A DNA stretch of 64,000 nucleotides from Streptomyces iconiensis (GTDB taxonomy: Bacteria; Actinomycetota; Actinomycetes; Streptomycetales; Streptomycetaceae), in assembly GCF_028657195.3 (NCBI RefSeq), contig NZ_JANCPR020000014.1:124001-188000 (forward strand), in the 5' to 3' direction. Positions 50,918 to 58,953 of this stretch are shown piece by piece (the first letter of the stretch is position 1; each line of letters begins with the position of its first letter). The translations under genes and the position numbers were made by a program. Under the pieces are notes generated by a model that did no database searches, was not told where the DNA came from, and worked only from the letters and a program-made list of their open reading frames with translations.

Positions 50918-51844
50918 CTACGGCACCCGCGGCGGGAACGGAATCTCCGCGAGCACGGGCAGCAGATGCTCCTCCTCGTAGTCGAGGTGCGCGGTCAGCT
51001 GCTCGGTCAGGCGGTCGAGCCGGGCGAGGAAGACCCCGGGCTCGGCGCCGCCGAGCCCGGCGAGCAGGGCGAGGAGTTCGTCCTTGAGGCGCGCGACGAC
51101 GACGTGCTCCTCGCGGAGCCGGTCGAGGGTGGGCCGCAGATGGGCGTGGTGCTGTCCGATGGGCGGGAAGACGTGTCCGTCCTCGCTGGTGTGGTGGAAG
51201 GTCAGGGTGTCGCAGAACGCCAGGCAGTGCTGCCGTATCTGGAGCCCGAGGCCGGGCGGCGGTACTTCGCCCGGCGCTGCCGCGGTACGCGCCGCGAGGT
51301 GCGCGGCGGTCTCTTCGCGTACGTACCGCAGTTGGGCGCGCAGCCAGGTGTGGATCTCAAGGAGCTTGTCAGCGAGGTTGGTGATCTCGCGGGGTGCGCC
51401 GGTGTCGCCGAGGGTGTGCTCCGGCGGTTGCAGCGACACGACCGGCAGGGCCCTGGTGGTGCGGGCCTGATGGTCGGCGTAACCGGGTGCGACGCGTGCC
51501 ACGTGGGCGAAGAGGTCGTCGCGCCGGGCGCCTTCGGCCGGTACCGCTATCGCCTCGAACGTCTCGGTGCCGAGTTCGACGCTCACGGTCGGGCGGGCCA
51601 GGAGGTTGTGGTACCAGGCGGGATGCGCGGGCGCACCGAGGTTGGAGGCGACGACGAGCAGGAGACCGTCGTGGCGCACATAGCCCAGGGGCGTGGTGTG
51701 CGCGGCGCCGGTGCGGGCTCCGGTGGTGGTCAGCAGGAGGAGGTCGCCGCCCGCGAAGGGGCCGCCGACCTCGCCTCCGTTCGCGCGGAACTCGTCGACG
51801 ACGGCTTGGGTACGGGACCGAGGCAGGTTGTCGGCTCGGGACAT
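50918..51844 (-). CDS. Deazaflavin (F420)-dependent nitroreductase fused to hemerythrin-like domain
   Basis: A 308-residue two-domain protein. Residues 1-135 are a DDN-type split beta-barrel (LLLLTTTGARTGAAHTTPLG, then LLLVASNLGAPAHPAWYHNL), the family that reduces quinones or nitro compounds with F420H2. Residues about 165-305 are a hemerythrin HHE bundle with ligands in EIHTWLRAQL, FHHTSEDGHVFP, REEHVVV and HLDYEEEHLLPVL. It could couple oxygen or redox sensing to reduction. ATG at 51844 follows GGAGCC at a rather long 11 bases. It diverges from the TrmB/LuxR regulator. Confidence 0.88.
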   Translation of the reverse strand: MSRADNLPRSRTQAVVDEFRANGGEVGGPFAGGDLLLLTTTGARTGAAHTTPLGYVRHDGLLLVVASNLGAPAHPAWYHNLLARPTVSVELGTETFEAIAVPAEGARRDDLFAHVARVAPGYADHQARTTRALPVVSLQPPEHTLGDTGAPREITNLADKLLEIHTWLRAQLRYVREETAAHLAARTAAAPGEVPPPGLGLQIRQHCLAFCDTLTFHHTSEDGHVFPPIGQHHAHLRPTLDRLREEHVVVARLKDELLALLAGLGGAEPGVFLARLDRLTEQLTAHLDYEEEHLLPVLAEIPFPPRVP

Positions 51845-52325
51845 CAGGAAACTGGCTCCAAAGTGAGGATGTGGCGCGCGCACAGCGCAGCGAACGCGCA
51901 GGTCAGGTACGGGAGTTGAGGCGCGTCGAGGCACGCGTACGCCACGTGCCGCCCGTCAGCCGTACGCTGCCTCCGCCGTTCGGACGGATGCGGGAACCGC
52001 GCGGGGCACGGGGCACAGAGGTGCCCGTGTGCTCGGTCGCGGGATGAGGAGAGGTGACGAGGGGCGACGCGGGAACGCGTCGACGCGCTGAACGTCAGGC
52101 GCGGAGTGCGGAGTAAGTACTCATGCTGTGGCCCCTCGGTGCACGGTGTTCGCCCGGCTGCCGGCCTGCCCACTGCTCTTTGGCCGACGCCACGTGACAC
52201 GTGGAAGCCATTACAGGCGGGCGGCGTTCGCGTGTCAACGCGTGGGGTGGATGTGCGGTTCCTGAGTTTTTGACCCGCACCTGGCGAGGTTCGGTCATTG
52301 ACGTGAACTCGCCACCGCGCACAGG
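51845..52325. other. 481-base divergent intergenic region with a nine-codon open frame
   Basis: No ordinary gene is seen. On the minus strand at 52095-52124, an ATG preceded by GAGGGG at seven bases opens MSTYSALRA and then stops, a candidate leader peptide 250 bases before the nitroreductase-hemerythrin gene. At 52190-52204 lies a palindrome (listed separately). The remaining sequence is GC-rich and unstructured to the eye. Confidence 0.35.
52190..52204. promoter_or_regulatory. Palindrome CCACGTGACACGTGG
   Basis: A perfect dyad of seven-base arms around one base, between the divergent nitroreductase-hemerythrin and TrmB/LuxR-type regulator genes, 122 bases before the regulator. It may be an operator for that regulator or another factor. 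Confidence 0.45.
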
Positions 52326-53489
52326 ATGCGCAGCATGTTGGAGGCACTGGATCTCGACCCCGTCCAGCAGCGGATCTACGAGGCGCTCGTGGACGGCGCC
52401 GTTACCGTCTCCGAGTTGCGCACAGCGCTGGGGCTGACCGCCTCACGGGTGCGGGAGGCGCTGGCCGCGCTCGAAGAGCTGAGCCTCGTCGGACGGTTCG
52501 CGGCCGACAGGGGCGGGGCCGAGCGCTACCTTCCGGTGGCCCCGGAGGTCGCCTTCGAATCGCTCCTGCTCGCACGCGAGGAGGAGATCCACAGGACGCG
52601 CCGGCACATCCAGCTCCTGGCGGCGAGGTTCCGTACGAACGCTGCGGGACGTGACCCCCTCGACCTCGTCGAGATCGTCACGGGCCGCGCCGCCGTGATC
52701 CGCCAGGTCGACCAGCTGCAGCGCAGCGCACGCCACCAGATACGGGGCATCGACCGGCCCCCGTACGCGAACAGCGATCCGGACCGGCTCGACCCGAAGA
52801 CCGGGATGATGCCGGTGCAGGCCCAGATGATGCGGCGGGGCATCGGCTACCGCGTCATCTACGACACCGACGGCCTCGTCACCTCGCGCCGCTTCGACAC
52901 GGACATCCGCGCCAGCGCCGAACTGGGCGAGGACGCACGGGTGATGGCGGACACGCCGACCAAGATGCTGATCGCGGACGACCGTATCGCGCTGATCCCG
53001 CTGCGCGCGGCGCCGAACGAACTGATCAGCAGCGTGGTGGTGCATCCCTCGGGGCTGCTGGAGGTGCTGTGCGACTTCTTCGAGGTCCTGTGGGGGCGGG
53101 CGCTGCCCATCTCGGAGTATCTGTCGGGCCGGCACCCCGGTTCCTCCGACGGGCCCAGCCCCGAGGAGGCCAGGCTGCTGGCGCTGCTGACGACGGGCAT
53201 GACGGACCAGGTGATGGCGCGTCAGCTCGGCATCAGCTACCGCACGTTCCAGCGCCGGCTGCACGGCCTGATGGAGCGGCTGGGCGCCACCACCCGTTTC
53301 CAGCTGGGGGTGCGCGCCGCGAGTCTGGGATGGGTTCCCCAGGCGCAGGCGCAGGCGCAAGCCCAGGCGCAGGCGCAGGCCCAAGCAGAGGCACAGGACC
53401 AGGCACAGGACCCGGCGCAGGAGCAGGCCCCGGCGGAGGTGCGGAAGCAGGCCCAGGGCGCACGCGGTGGGGGTGCGGAAATCGTCTAG
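52326..53489 (+). CDS. TrmB/LuxR-type helix-turn-helix regulator with Gln-Ala tail
   Basis: A 387-residue regulator. Residues about 8-75 are a TrmB-like winged helix (PVQQRIYEALVDGAVTVSEL, then LTASRVREALAALEEL). The middle 160 residues form a sensor (LVEIVTGRAAVIRQVDQLQR; HQIRGIDRPPY). Residues about 275-335 are a LuxR helix-turn-helix (LLALLTTGMTDQVMARQLGI, then SYRTFQRRLHGLMERLGATT). The C-terminus is a Gln-Ala repeat (QAQAQAQAQAQAQAEAQ) coded by GCGCAG units, probably slippage-prone. An ATG nine bases downstream is an alternative start. It is divergent from the nitroreductase and upstream of the subtilase. Confidence 0.85.
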   Translation: MRSMLEALDLDPVQQRIYEALVDGAVTVSELRTALGLTASRVREALAALEELSLVGRFAADRGGAERYLPVAPEVAFESLLLAREEEIHRTRRHIQLLAARFRTNAAGRDPLDLVEIVTGRAAVIRQVDQLQRSARHQIRGIDRPPYANSDPDRLDPKTGMMPVQAQMMRRGIGYRVIYDTDGLVTSRRFDTDIRASAELGEDARVMADTPTKMLIADDRIALIPLRAAPNELISSVVVHPSGLLEVLCDFFEVLWGRALPISEYLSGRHPGSSDGPSPEEARLLALLTTGMTDQVMARQLGISYRTFQRRLHGLMERLGATTRFQLGVRAASLGWVPQAQAQAQAQAQAQAQAEAQDQAQDPAQEQAPAEVRKQAQGARGGGAEIV

Positions 53490-53645
53490 CCAACTGACGC
53501 CCGAACCACGGCGAATGGCAGCGGATAAGGCGAATGCCCGAATGCGTGCTTCATAAAGGAACTCTTGTCCTGGCCGTGTCCATGCGCTTAGCGTTCCGAA
53601 CGCGCACCCCACAGCGCACCCCCCACACGAGGAGGAACCCTCGCA

Positions 53646-54851
53646 ATGGCAGTGACGCGCAAAAAGGTTGCCATCGGCATCTCTGCGGCAGTGGCGGCGG
53701 CGGCGATCGGATCGGTCTCCGCGCTTCCCGCGACAGCGGCGCCCACCGAAGGCAAGGTCGTCGGAGCCAGCTCGGCGAAGGCCGTCAAGGGCAGCTACAT
53801 CGTCACGATGAAGAAGTCGGCAGTCAGCACCAAGTCGGCGTCGGCCAAGGGCAAGTCCGTCATATCCGAGCACGGCGGCAAGGTGAAGAGAACCTTCACC
53901 ACGGCGCTCAACGGATACTCGGCGAAGATGTCGGCGCAGGAGGCCAGGGAACTGGCCGCCGACCCCGCGGTCGACAAGGTCTTCGCGAACCAGAAGCACA
54001 GCATCAACGCCGAGCAGGCCAATCCGCCCTCATGGGGCCTGGATCGCCTCGACACCCCTGAATTGAAGCTGGACGACAAGTACGTCTACCCGGACAGCGC
54101 GGGCGAAGGCGTCACGGCGTACGTCATCGACACCGGTGTCCGTACCACGCACAAGGACTTCGGCGACCGCGCCAGCAGCGGCTTCGACGCCGTCGACGGT
54201 GACGACGACGCCTCGGACGGCAACGGCCACGGCACGCACGTCGCCAGCACCGTCGCGGGTGAGGCGCACGGCGTCGCCAAGAAGGCCAACGTCGTCGCCG
54301 TTCGCGTTCTGGACGACCAGGGCTCGGGCACCACCGAGGGCGTCGTCGCCGGTATCGACTGGGTGACCAAGAACGCCAAGGCACCGTCGGTCGCCAACAT
54401 GTCCCTCGGCGGCGGAGCCGACGAGGCGCTGGACACGGCCGTCCAGAACTCCATCAAGGCGGGCGTCACCTTCGCGGTGGCCGCGGGTAATGAGTCCTCG
54501 GACGCGGGAAACAGCTCGCCCGCACGCGTACCTGAGGCCATCACCGTCGGTGCGACCGACAACAAGGACGCGCAGGCCGACTTCTCCAACTACGGCGAGA
54601 TCCTTGACCTCTACGCCCCCGGTGTCGACATCACCGGCGCGTGGAACACGGGTGACGACGCCACGGACACCATCTCCGGTACGTCCATGGCCTCGCCGCA
54701 CGTGGCCGGCGCCGCCGCGGTCTACCTCGCAGGACACAAGGACGCCGCTCCGGCCGACGTCAGCAAGGCGCTGACCGACGGCGCTTCCAAGGACGTCGTC
54801 GGCAGCCCGGGTCAGGGTTCGCCCAACCTGCTGCTGAACGTCGTCGAGTAA
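53646..54851 (+). CDS. Secreted subtilisin-family (S8) serine protease
   Basis: A 401-residue extracellular protease. Residues 1-33 are a Sec signal ending ALPATAA. About 45-120 is an inhibitor I9 propeptide (GSYIVTMKKSAVSTKSASAK, then LAADPAVDKVFANQKHS). The mature enzyme has the catalytic Asp in AYVIDTGVRTTHKDF, His in GNGHGTHVASTVAG and Ser in ISGTSMASPHVAGAAA, the proteinase K-like order. ATG at 53646 follows GAGGAGGAACCCTCGCA closely. It is a nutrient-scavenging or developmental protease; a single gene. Confidence 0.95.
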   Translation: MAVTRKKVAIGISAAVAAAAIGSVSALPATAAPTEGKVVGASSAKAVKGSYIVTMKKSAVSTKSASAKGKSVISEHGGKVKRTFTTALNGYSAKMSAQEARELAADPAVDKVFANQKHSINAEQANPPSWGLDRLDTPELKLDDKYVYPDSAGEGVTAYVIDTGVRTTHKDFGDRASSGFDAVDGDDDASDGNGHGTHVASTVAGEAHGVAKKANVVAVRVLDDQGSGTTEGVVAGIDWVTKNAKAPSVANMSLGGGADEALDTAVQNSIKAGVTFAVAAGNESSDAGNSSPARVPEAITVGATDNKDAQADFSNYGEILDLYAPGVDITGAWNTGDDATDTISGTSMASPHVAGAAAVYLAGHKDAAPADVSKALTDGASKDVVGSPGQGSPNLLLNVVE

Positions 54852-54962
54852 CCGATCCACCCCGAGGCCGTCCCCCACCGGCCTCCCAACAGGACCCGTC
54901 GCGGCCCGGTGCCCCACACACGGGCCCGCGGCTCTGCGTGCGGGCGCAGGGCCGGAACCCCC

Positions 54963-55060
54963 GCTCCCGTACCGGAGTCCCGGCCTCCGTACCGGGATCT
55001 CAGCTCCTGTATCGAACTCCCGGCTCCCGTACCGGAATCCCGCTCCCGTAACGGGACCCG
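54963..55060. repeat. Five tandem 19-20-bp repeats in lipoprotein promoter region
   Basis: The unit GCTCCCGTACCGGAATCCCG recurs at 54963, 54983, 55003, 55023 and 55042, with a period of 20, 20, 20 and 19 bases and three to six mismatches each. The period is close to two helical turns, so all copies face one side of the DNA. The array ends 47 bases before the lipoprotein start, just ahead of a TACTAGAGT that could be a -10 element. It may be a cooperative binding site. Confidence 0.55.
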
Positions 55061-55106
55061 CTCGTACGGCCCCTGCGCTCGCACTCGCGTACTAGAGTCG
55101 CCTCTC

Positions 55107-56477
55107 ATGAAAGATCGTCCCCTCCACCGGCGTGCGGTGCTGCGCGTGGCGGCCGTCGCCGGAGCCGCCGCCGTGACCGGTTGCGCTTCCCGACCGGCGG
55201 ACAGCGACGGGGGTGCGGGAGCTACGGGGAAGAGTCCAGCGCTCGGCGGCTCCGCGTACGGCCCCGGTGACGACACCGGTCCCGCCGACGCCACCGACGC
55301 CGCGCGCTCGCCGCGGAAGGCGTGGCGCTACGTGCACTTCGGCGACCGCCACGGCGCCACCTACGTCACCCTCGCGGCATCGGCCCCCGACGACGTATGG
55401 GTCCTCGGCACCAGCGGCGCCCCCGGCGAGGAGAAGCAGACCGAGCCCTTCCTGGAGCGTTACGACGGCCGTGCGTGGCGCACCCACCCTCTCCCGCGCG
55501 AACTCCCCTCCGGCGCCCACGACTTCACCCTCGCCGCCACGGGGCCCGACAACGTCTGGCTGGCGGTGGGAACCAGCGAGGTGGTCTCCGGACGCATCAC
55601 CACCAGGGCCCCGCAGGTCTACCGCTGGGACGGCGCCAAGTGGCGGACCCTGCCGGCGCTGCCCCGCCTCGCCGACAGCTCCGTCTGGCCGGGCCGCGGC
55701 GACCGGCTCGCCACCGCGGGACCCGATCACGCCTGGCTCTGTCTCCAGGGCAGCGTCCTGTACTGGAACGGCTCCACCTGGCGCGACACGAAGCCCGCCT
55801 TCGTCGCGCAATCGGTCACCGCGGCTCCCGCGAAAGGCTCTGGCGGCGCTCCCCTCGCGTGGGTCGTCGGCATGAGCGACAGCGAGCCCGAAGGCGGGGG
55901 CGGGCACTACCCCCAACCGGCCACGGCCCGTTGGGGTGACGGCGGGTGGCAGACCGTGAAGTCCCCGGCCTTCCGCTTTCCTGATCCCGTGCCGCCGGAG
56001 GCGAGCGCCTCCCTCGAAGCCGTGGCCCTCGCCGAGGACCAGCGGAGCGTCTGGGCGCTGGGCAACCACAGCTACAACCACGGTGAGGTGGAGGAGGAGC
56101 CCGAGGACGGGCCGATCGTCCTGGAGTGGGACGGCGGAAAGTGGAACGAACGCCGTCTCCCGAAGCTGTCCCGCGCCCTCGACGCCAGGGCCACGGCGGC
56201 TGACGGCGCCGGCGGCCTGCTGCTCGACTCCGACACGCGTCTCACCCGGGGCGGCGAAGTCCACAAGCTCGCGCAGCCGCCCGATGTCGCGGGCCCCGAC
56301 GGCAGCACGCCCACGCCGCGCAGCGGCCGTCGTTCCGGCCAGAACATGCGCTGCTACGCCGCCTGTTCCGTGCCGGGAACCCGCACCGTACTGGCCGTCG
56401 GTGCCGTCGAGTTCAACTCGGACACCGCCGAGCGGCCCAGACGCCCCATGATCGCCAGGTACGACGCCGGTCAGTAA
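55107..56477 (+). CDS. Tat-type lipoprotein with propeller-like repeats, function unknown
   Basis: A 456-residue exported lipoprotein: twin-arginine signal with lipobox (HRRAVLRVAAVAGAAAVTGC), then a Gly/Ser linker. The body has Trp-rich repeats about 45-60 residues apart (SAPDDVWVLGTSGAPGE; TGPDNVWLAVGTSEVV; AGPDHAWLCLQGSVLYWNGS; RSVWALGNHSY), as in beta-propellers. It ends with NMRCYAACSVPGTRTVLAVG and RRPMIARYDAGQ, a C-terminus that recurs as a fragment at 58592-58745. No clear ribosome site precedes ATG 55107, and TACTAGAGT lies close, so the mRNA may be nearly leaderless. It may be a cell-surface binding protein. Confidence 0.82.
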   Translation: MKDRPLHRRAVLRVAAVAGAAAVTGCASRPADSDGGAGATGKSPALGGSAYGPGDDTGPADATDAARSPRKAWRYVHFGDRHGATYVTLAASAPDDVWVLGTSGAPGEEKQTEPFLERYDGRAWRTHPLPRELPSGAHDFTLAATGPDNVWLAVGTSEVVSGRITTRAPQVYRWDGAKWRTLPALPRLADSSVWPGRGDRLATAGPDHAWLCLQGSVLYWNGSTWRDTKPAFVAQSVTAAPAKGSGGAPLAWVVGMSDSEPEGGGGHYPQPATARWGDGGWQTVKSPAFRFPDPVPPEASASLEAVALAEDQRSVWALGNHSYNHGEVEEEPEDGPIVLEWDGGKWNERRLPKLSRALDARATAADGAGGLLLDSDTRLTRGGEVHKLAQPPDVAGPDGSTPTPRSGRRSGQNMRCYAACSVPGTRTVLAVGAVEFNSDTAERPRRPMIARYDAGQ

Positions 56478-56821
56478 TGATCGGCGGTCTCGCCCGGTGG
56501 GACCTGGCAGCAGGCGGAGAGCACCCGGCCCCAGGGATGCCACGGGGCCCCGAGAGGACCGCTGCCCGGATCGTGGGTCGTTTCGACGTTCCCGGCGGGC
56601 GCCGCCACGTTCATGTCCGTGTGTCGTCCGCCCACGTCCCCGGCGTCCCTCAGTCAGGGCTGCGGCGTGCCCGACTTTCAGCTCTCGTCGGCCAGTTCAG
56701 CCCGGAACCGGCGTGCCCGAAATCGACATGTGCGAGACCCGGGGCGAGTTAAGGGATACATGAGACGGCATAAACCAGAAGAAAACGACATCTGAGCGTC
56801 GACGATTCGGGATGGGGCCGG
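56478..56821. other. 344-base stretch without a gene
   Basis: No gene of normal size is supported. Near the right end the composition falls to about half AT, and an 11-codon frame at 56760-56795 (MRRHKPEENDI) follows AAGGG. It is too short to call. No strong hairpin or repeat is seen. Confidence 0.4.
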
Positions 56822-57043
56822 TCAGTCGGCGCCGGTTGCCGTTGAGCGTTCCCGGTTGCGCACATCCGCCACGAAGAGCGGCACGCGGCGCAGTTCGTCG
56901 CCATACCGGTAGATCATGATGGGCGGCTCGTCGCCCCCGTCCAGCGCGATCCGGTAAATGAAGGGCGCGGGCCCTGTCACCTGTACGACCTCGCCCGTCT
57001 TCCCCGTCTTCCTGTCCTGCGCGAACTCACCCTCGGCCCACAT
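56822..57043 (-). CDS. Small hypothetical protein of XRE-DUF397 locus
   Basis: A 73-residue soluble protein, MWAEGEFAQDRKTGKTGEVV, then PFIYRIALDGGDEPPIMIYR. The beta-rich, SH3-like look suggests a small nucleic-acid or protein-binding fold. Small proteins of this kind are common next to XRE-DUF397 genes in Streptomyces, but I cannot name a family. ATG at 57043 begins one base after the stop of the Cys-rich small gene. GTG at 57052 is an alternative start. Confidence 0.55.
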   Translation of the reverse strand: MWAEGEFAQDRKTGKTGEVVQVTGPAPFIYRIALDGGDEPPIMIYRYGDELRRVPLFVADVRNRERSTATGAD

Positions 57044-57044
57044 C

Positions 57045-57215
57045 TCACACACCCCGCTCCTCTGGGGCGTGCTCGTGGCGCAGATGAGCGCCGTAGAGCG
57101 CCTCCAGATCGGCTCGCGGTTGCGGGTAACCCATCGCCCGGTCGATCTGCGTACAGAACCAGGCGCAGTCCCCGCACTCCTGCGCCTGGTCGTCGGCCTG
57201 CCCGTGTTGCCCCAT
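57045..57215 (-). CDS. Small Cys-rich hypothetical protein (56 residues)
   Basis: MGQHGQADDQAQECGDCAWF, then CTQIDRAMGYPQPRADLEAL and YGAHLRHEHAPEERGV. The CxxCxxxC spacing (Cys14, 17, 21) followed by His44, His47 and His49 could bind a metal. AGGAAGC lies before the ATG at 57215. It is coupled to the 73-residue gene after it and diverges from the XRE regulator. It is probably a real gene below the usual size cut-off; the function is unknown. Confidence 0.6.
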   Translation of the reverse strand: MGQHGQADDQAQECGDCAWFCTQIDRAMGYPQPRADLEALYGAHLRHEHAPEERGV

Positions 57216-57359
57216 GCTTCCTGCCTCGTACCGTTGGCGTTGTGACTCTGTGTGGCCAACTCAACACGCAGGGGCTTAAGATGGCACGTAATCAACGCGG
57301 TTCTTAATGGCTGCGGCTCCAGCGTGTGTGCCCGCAGCGTTCACTGTGGGCAGGTCGGC

Positions 57360-58286
57360 ATGAGTAAGTCACAGAAGCGTGCATCGGCTATTAACGTCCC
57401 GCCGGGACTCGGCGCGGACGTGCATCGGGTGCGCACGGCACGCAAGATCTCGCAGACGGCGTTCGCCACCGCCACCGGATACACGCAGAGCTATGTGAGC
57501 CAGGTGGAGACGGGGCGCATCCTGCCCTCGATGAAGTTCATGGAGGCGTGCGATCGCGTCTTCGGAACCGGGGACTTGTTCGTCCGGCAGCTCCGGCGTG
57601 TGGTCGATGGCGAATATCCGGCCTGGTTCGCTCCGCACATGGATGCGGAGCGAGAGGCACGGACCATCCGTGACTTCTCCACGACCTTCATCGTGGGAAT
57701 GCTGCAAACCGAGCCGTATGCCAGGGCGGTGCTGCGACAGGGGAGGACGTCCGTCTCCCAGCGAGATCTGGATGCCAAGACGACAAGTCGCCTGCGCAGA
57801 CGGGAGACCCTGGAGAAGCCGGACGCACCCCGAGTGTCAGTAGTCCTGCACGAGGCGTGCCTGCGGGTGCAGGTCGGCTCCCCCCGCGTCATGGCCGGTC
57901 AGCTCGACTACATCGTGCAAGAGATGCGGCGGCGTCCGAGGCTGACGGTGCAGGTGCTCCCCTACAGCGAAGCGGAGGTCGCGATCAGCACCCCTTTCGC
58001 GATTCTGGAGCTTCCGAACAACGCGCCACGTGTGTATGTGGAAGGCCCACAGACTGGGCGGATGTACGACACGGAGGCTGCCGCCGCTGATGCTGTAGAG
58101 GTCTTTGACCGCTTGCGTGCGTGCGCGCTGAGCCCAGATACTTCCGTCGCATACATCAAAAGCGTGAAGGAAGACCATGAGCGAAGCGAAGTGGGCCAAG
58201 TCCAGCTACAGCGACGGACAGGGAGGCAACTGCGTCGAGTGGGCGCCGGGTCTCGTGCGCGACTGTGGCGTCGTTCCGGTGCGTGA
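57360..58286 (+). CDS. XRE-family regulator with DUF5753, 3' end out of frame over DUF397
   Basis: A 308-residue regulator. Helix-turn-helix at residues about 15-75 (DVHRVRTARKISQTAFATAT, then YTQSYVSQVETGRILPS). DUF5753 follows (EYPAWFAPHMDAEREARTIR; STTFIVGMLQTEPYARAVLR; LTVQVLPYSEAEVAISTPFA). The family part ends near AYIKSVKEDHE at about residue 275. The frame then runs on for some 35 Arg-rich codons across the DUF397 gene instead of stopping at the usual ATGA junction. A one-base shift would restore that stop (CCATGA), so a recent indel or sequencing error near 58170 is likely. Confidence 0.85.
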   Translation: MSKSQKRASAINVPPGLGADVHRVRTARKISQTAFATATGYTQSYVSQVETGRILPSMKFMEACDRVFGTGDLFVRQLRRVVDGEYPAWFAPHMDAEREARTIRDFSTTFIVGMLQTEPYARAVLRQGRTSVSQRDLDAKTTSRLRRRETLEKPDAPRVSVVLHEACLRVQVGSPRVMAGQLDYIVQEMRRRPRLTVQVLPYSEAEVAISTPFAILELPNNAPRVYVEGPQTGRMYDTEAAAADAVEVFDRLRACALSPDTSVAYIKSVKEDHERSEVGQVQLQRRTGRQLRRVGAGSRARLWRRSGA

Positions 58287-58365
58287 CAGCAAGGATGTCA
58301 GCCGTACGGGGCTGACGTTCTCAACCGCCGCGTGGGCAGCCTTCGTTGAGGACATGAAGCGCTAA
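58177..58365 (+). CDS. DUF397 protein
   Basis: A 62-residue DUF397 protein, canonical in KWAKSSYSDGQGGNCVEWAP and VRDSKDVSRTGLTFSTAAWA. The ATG lies within the 3' end of the XRE gene as now read, overlapping it by 110 bases, whereas the other pairs here overlap by four. It is the partner of the XRE protein. Confidence 0.88.
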   Translation: MSEAKWAKSSYSDGQGGNCVEWAPGLVRDCGVVPVRDSKDVSRTGLTFSTAAWAAFVEDMKR

Positions 58366-58435
58366 GCGCTAGCGCCGGGAGTGCGGGAAGCAGCCGTGGC
58401 CCGCATCGGGCCGCGGCTGCCTGGCTCAGAGGCCG

Positions 58436-58585
58436 TCAGGCATGGGATCGGACGAGGCGGAACCGCTGGTTCTCGCCCCCGTTCCAGCGGTACTGGATGA
58501 TCTGCGCACGGTCGGCGCGGCTGGCGCCCGGGACGTCGAGGTACGTGTTCGCGAACGTCTTGATGGCCACGCGGCCGTTTCCGGC
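58436..58585 (-). pseudogene. Ricin B-type lectin fragment (C-terminal end only)
   Basis: About 48 codons read VAIKTFANTYLDVPGASRAD, then RAQIIQYRWNGGENQRFRLV and a short tail RSHA. QxxxYxWNGGxNQRFRLV is the QxW-type end of a ricin-lectin repeat. It matches the partial gene at the right edge (63895 onwards) almost residue for residue. Upstream of about 58585 the lectin character stops at once, so only the 3' end of a former gene remains. Confidence 0.75.
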
Positions 58586-58591
58586 CGCGGC

Positions 58592-58745
58592 CGTCGTTCC
58601 GCAGCAGAACATGCGCTGCAACGCAGCGCGCCTCGTACCGGGCACCCGCACCGTATTGGCCGTCGGCGCTGTCGGCGCCGACGAGCCCGGCTCGGACACC
58701 GCAGGGGAACCCGGACGCCCCATGGTCGCCCGGTACGACGCGGCA
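58592..58745 (+). pseudogene. C-terminal fragment of a propeller-lipoprotein paralogue
   Basis: About 50 codons read QQNMRCNAARLVPGTRTVLA, then VGAVGADEPGSDTAGEPGRP and MVARYDAAS. They match the end of the intact lipoprotein at 55107-56477 (QNMRCYAACSVPGTRTVLAV, then RRPMIARYDAGQ). The fragment abuts the oppositely oriented ricin fragment, so two gene ends have been joined tail to head by rearrangement. The rest of the 588-base gap 58366-58953 shows no gene. Confidence 0.75.
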
Positions 58746-58953
58746 AGCACCTCTGACGGTCCTCTCCTGTTCGGGGGCGGTGCCGGACACTGGCTGGCGC
58801 CGCCGGTGCGGGGCCCACCGCGCCGATCATCAGGCCACGTGACCGCTCGTACCACACCATCGAGCGGTTCGCCTGGTACCAGGTGCTTCCGGCTGACCCG
58901 CCCTGCTTAGGTGCTTATGTCAGGGTGAGGCGTCGTTGTGGGGTGTGGTGCGG

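Noticed and set aside
58586..58855. Continuous minus-strand gene including the ricin fragment
   Set aside because: Only the 3' part reads as lectin; upstream is the antisense of the lipoprotein fragment.
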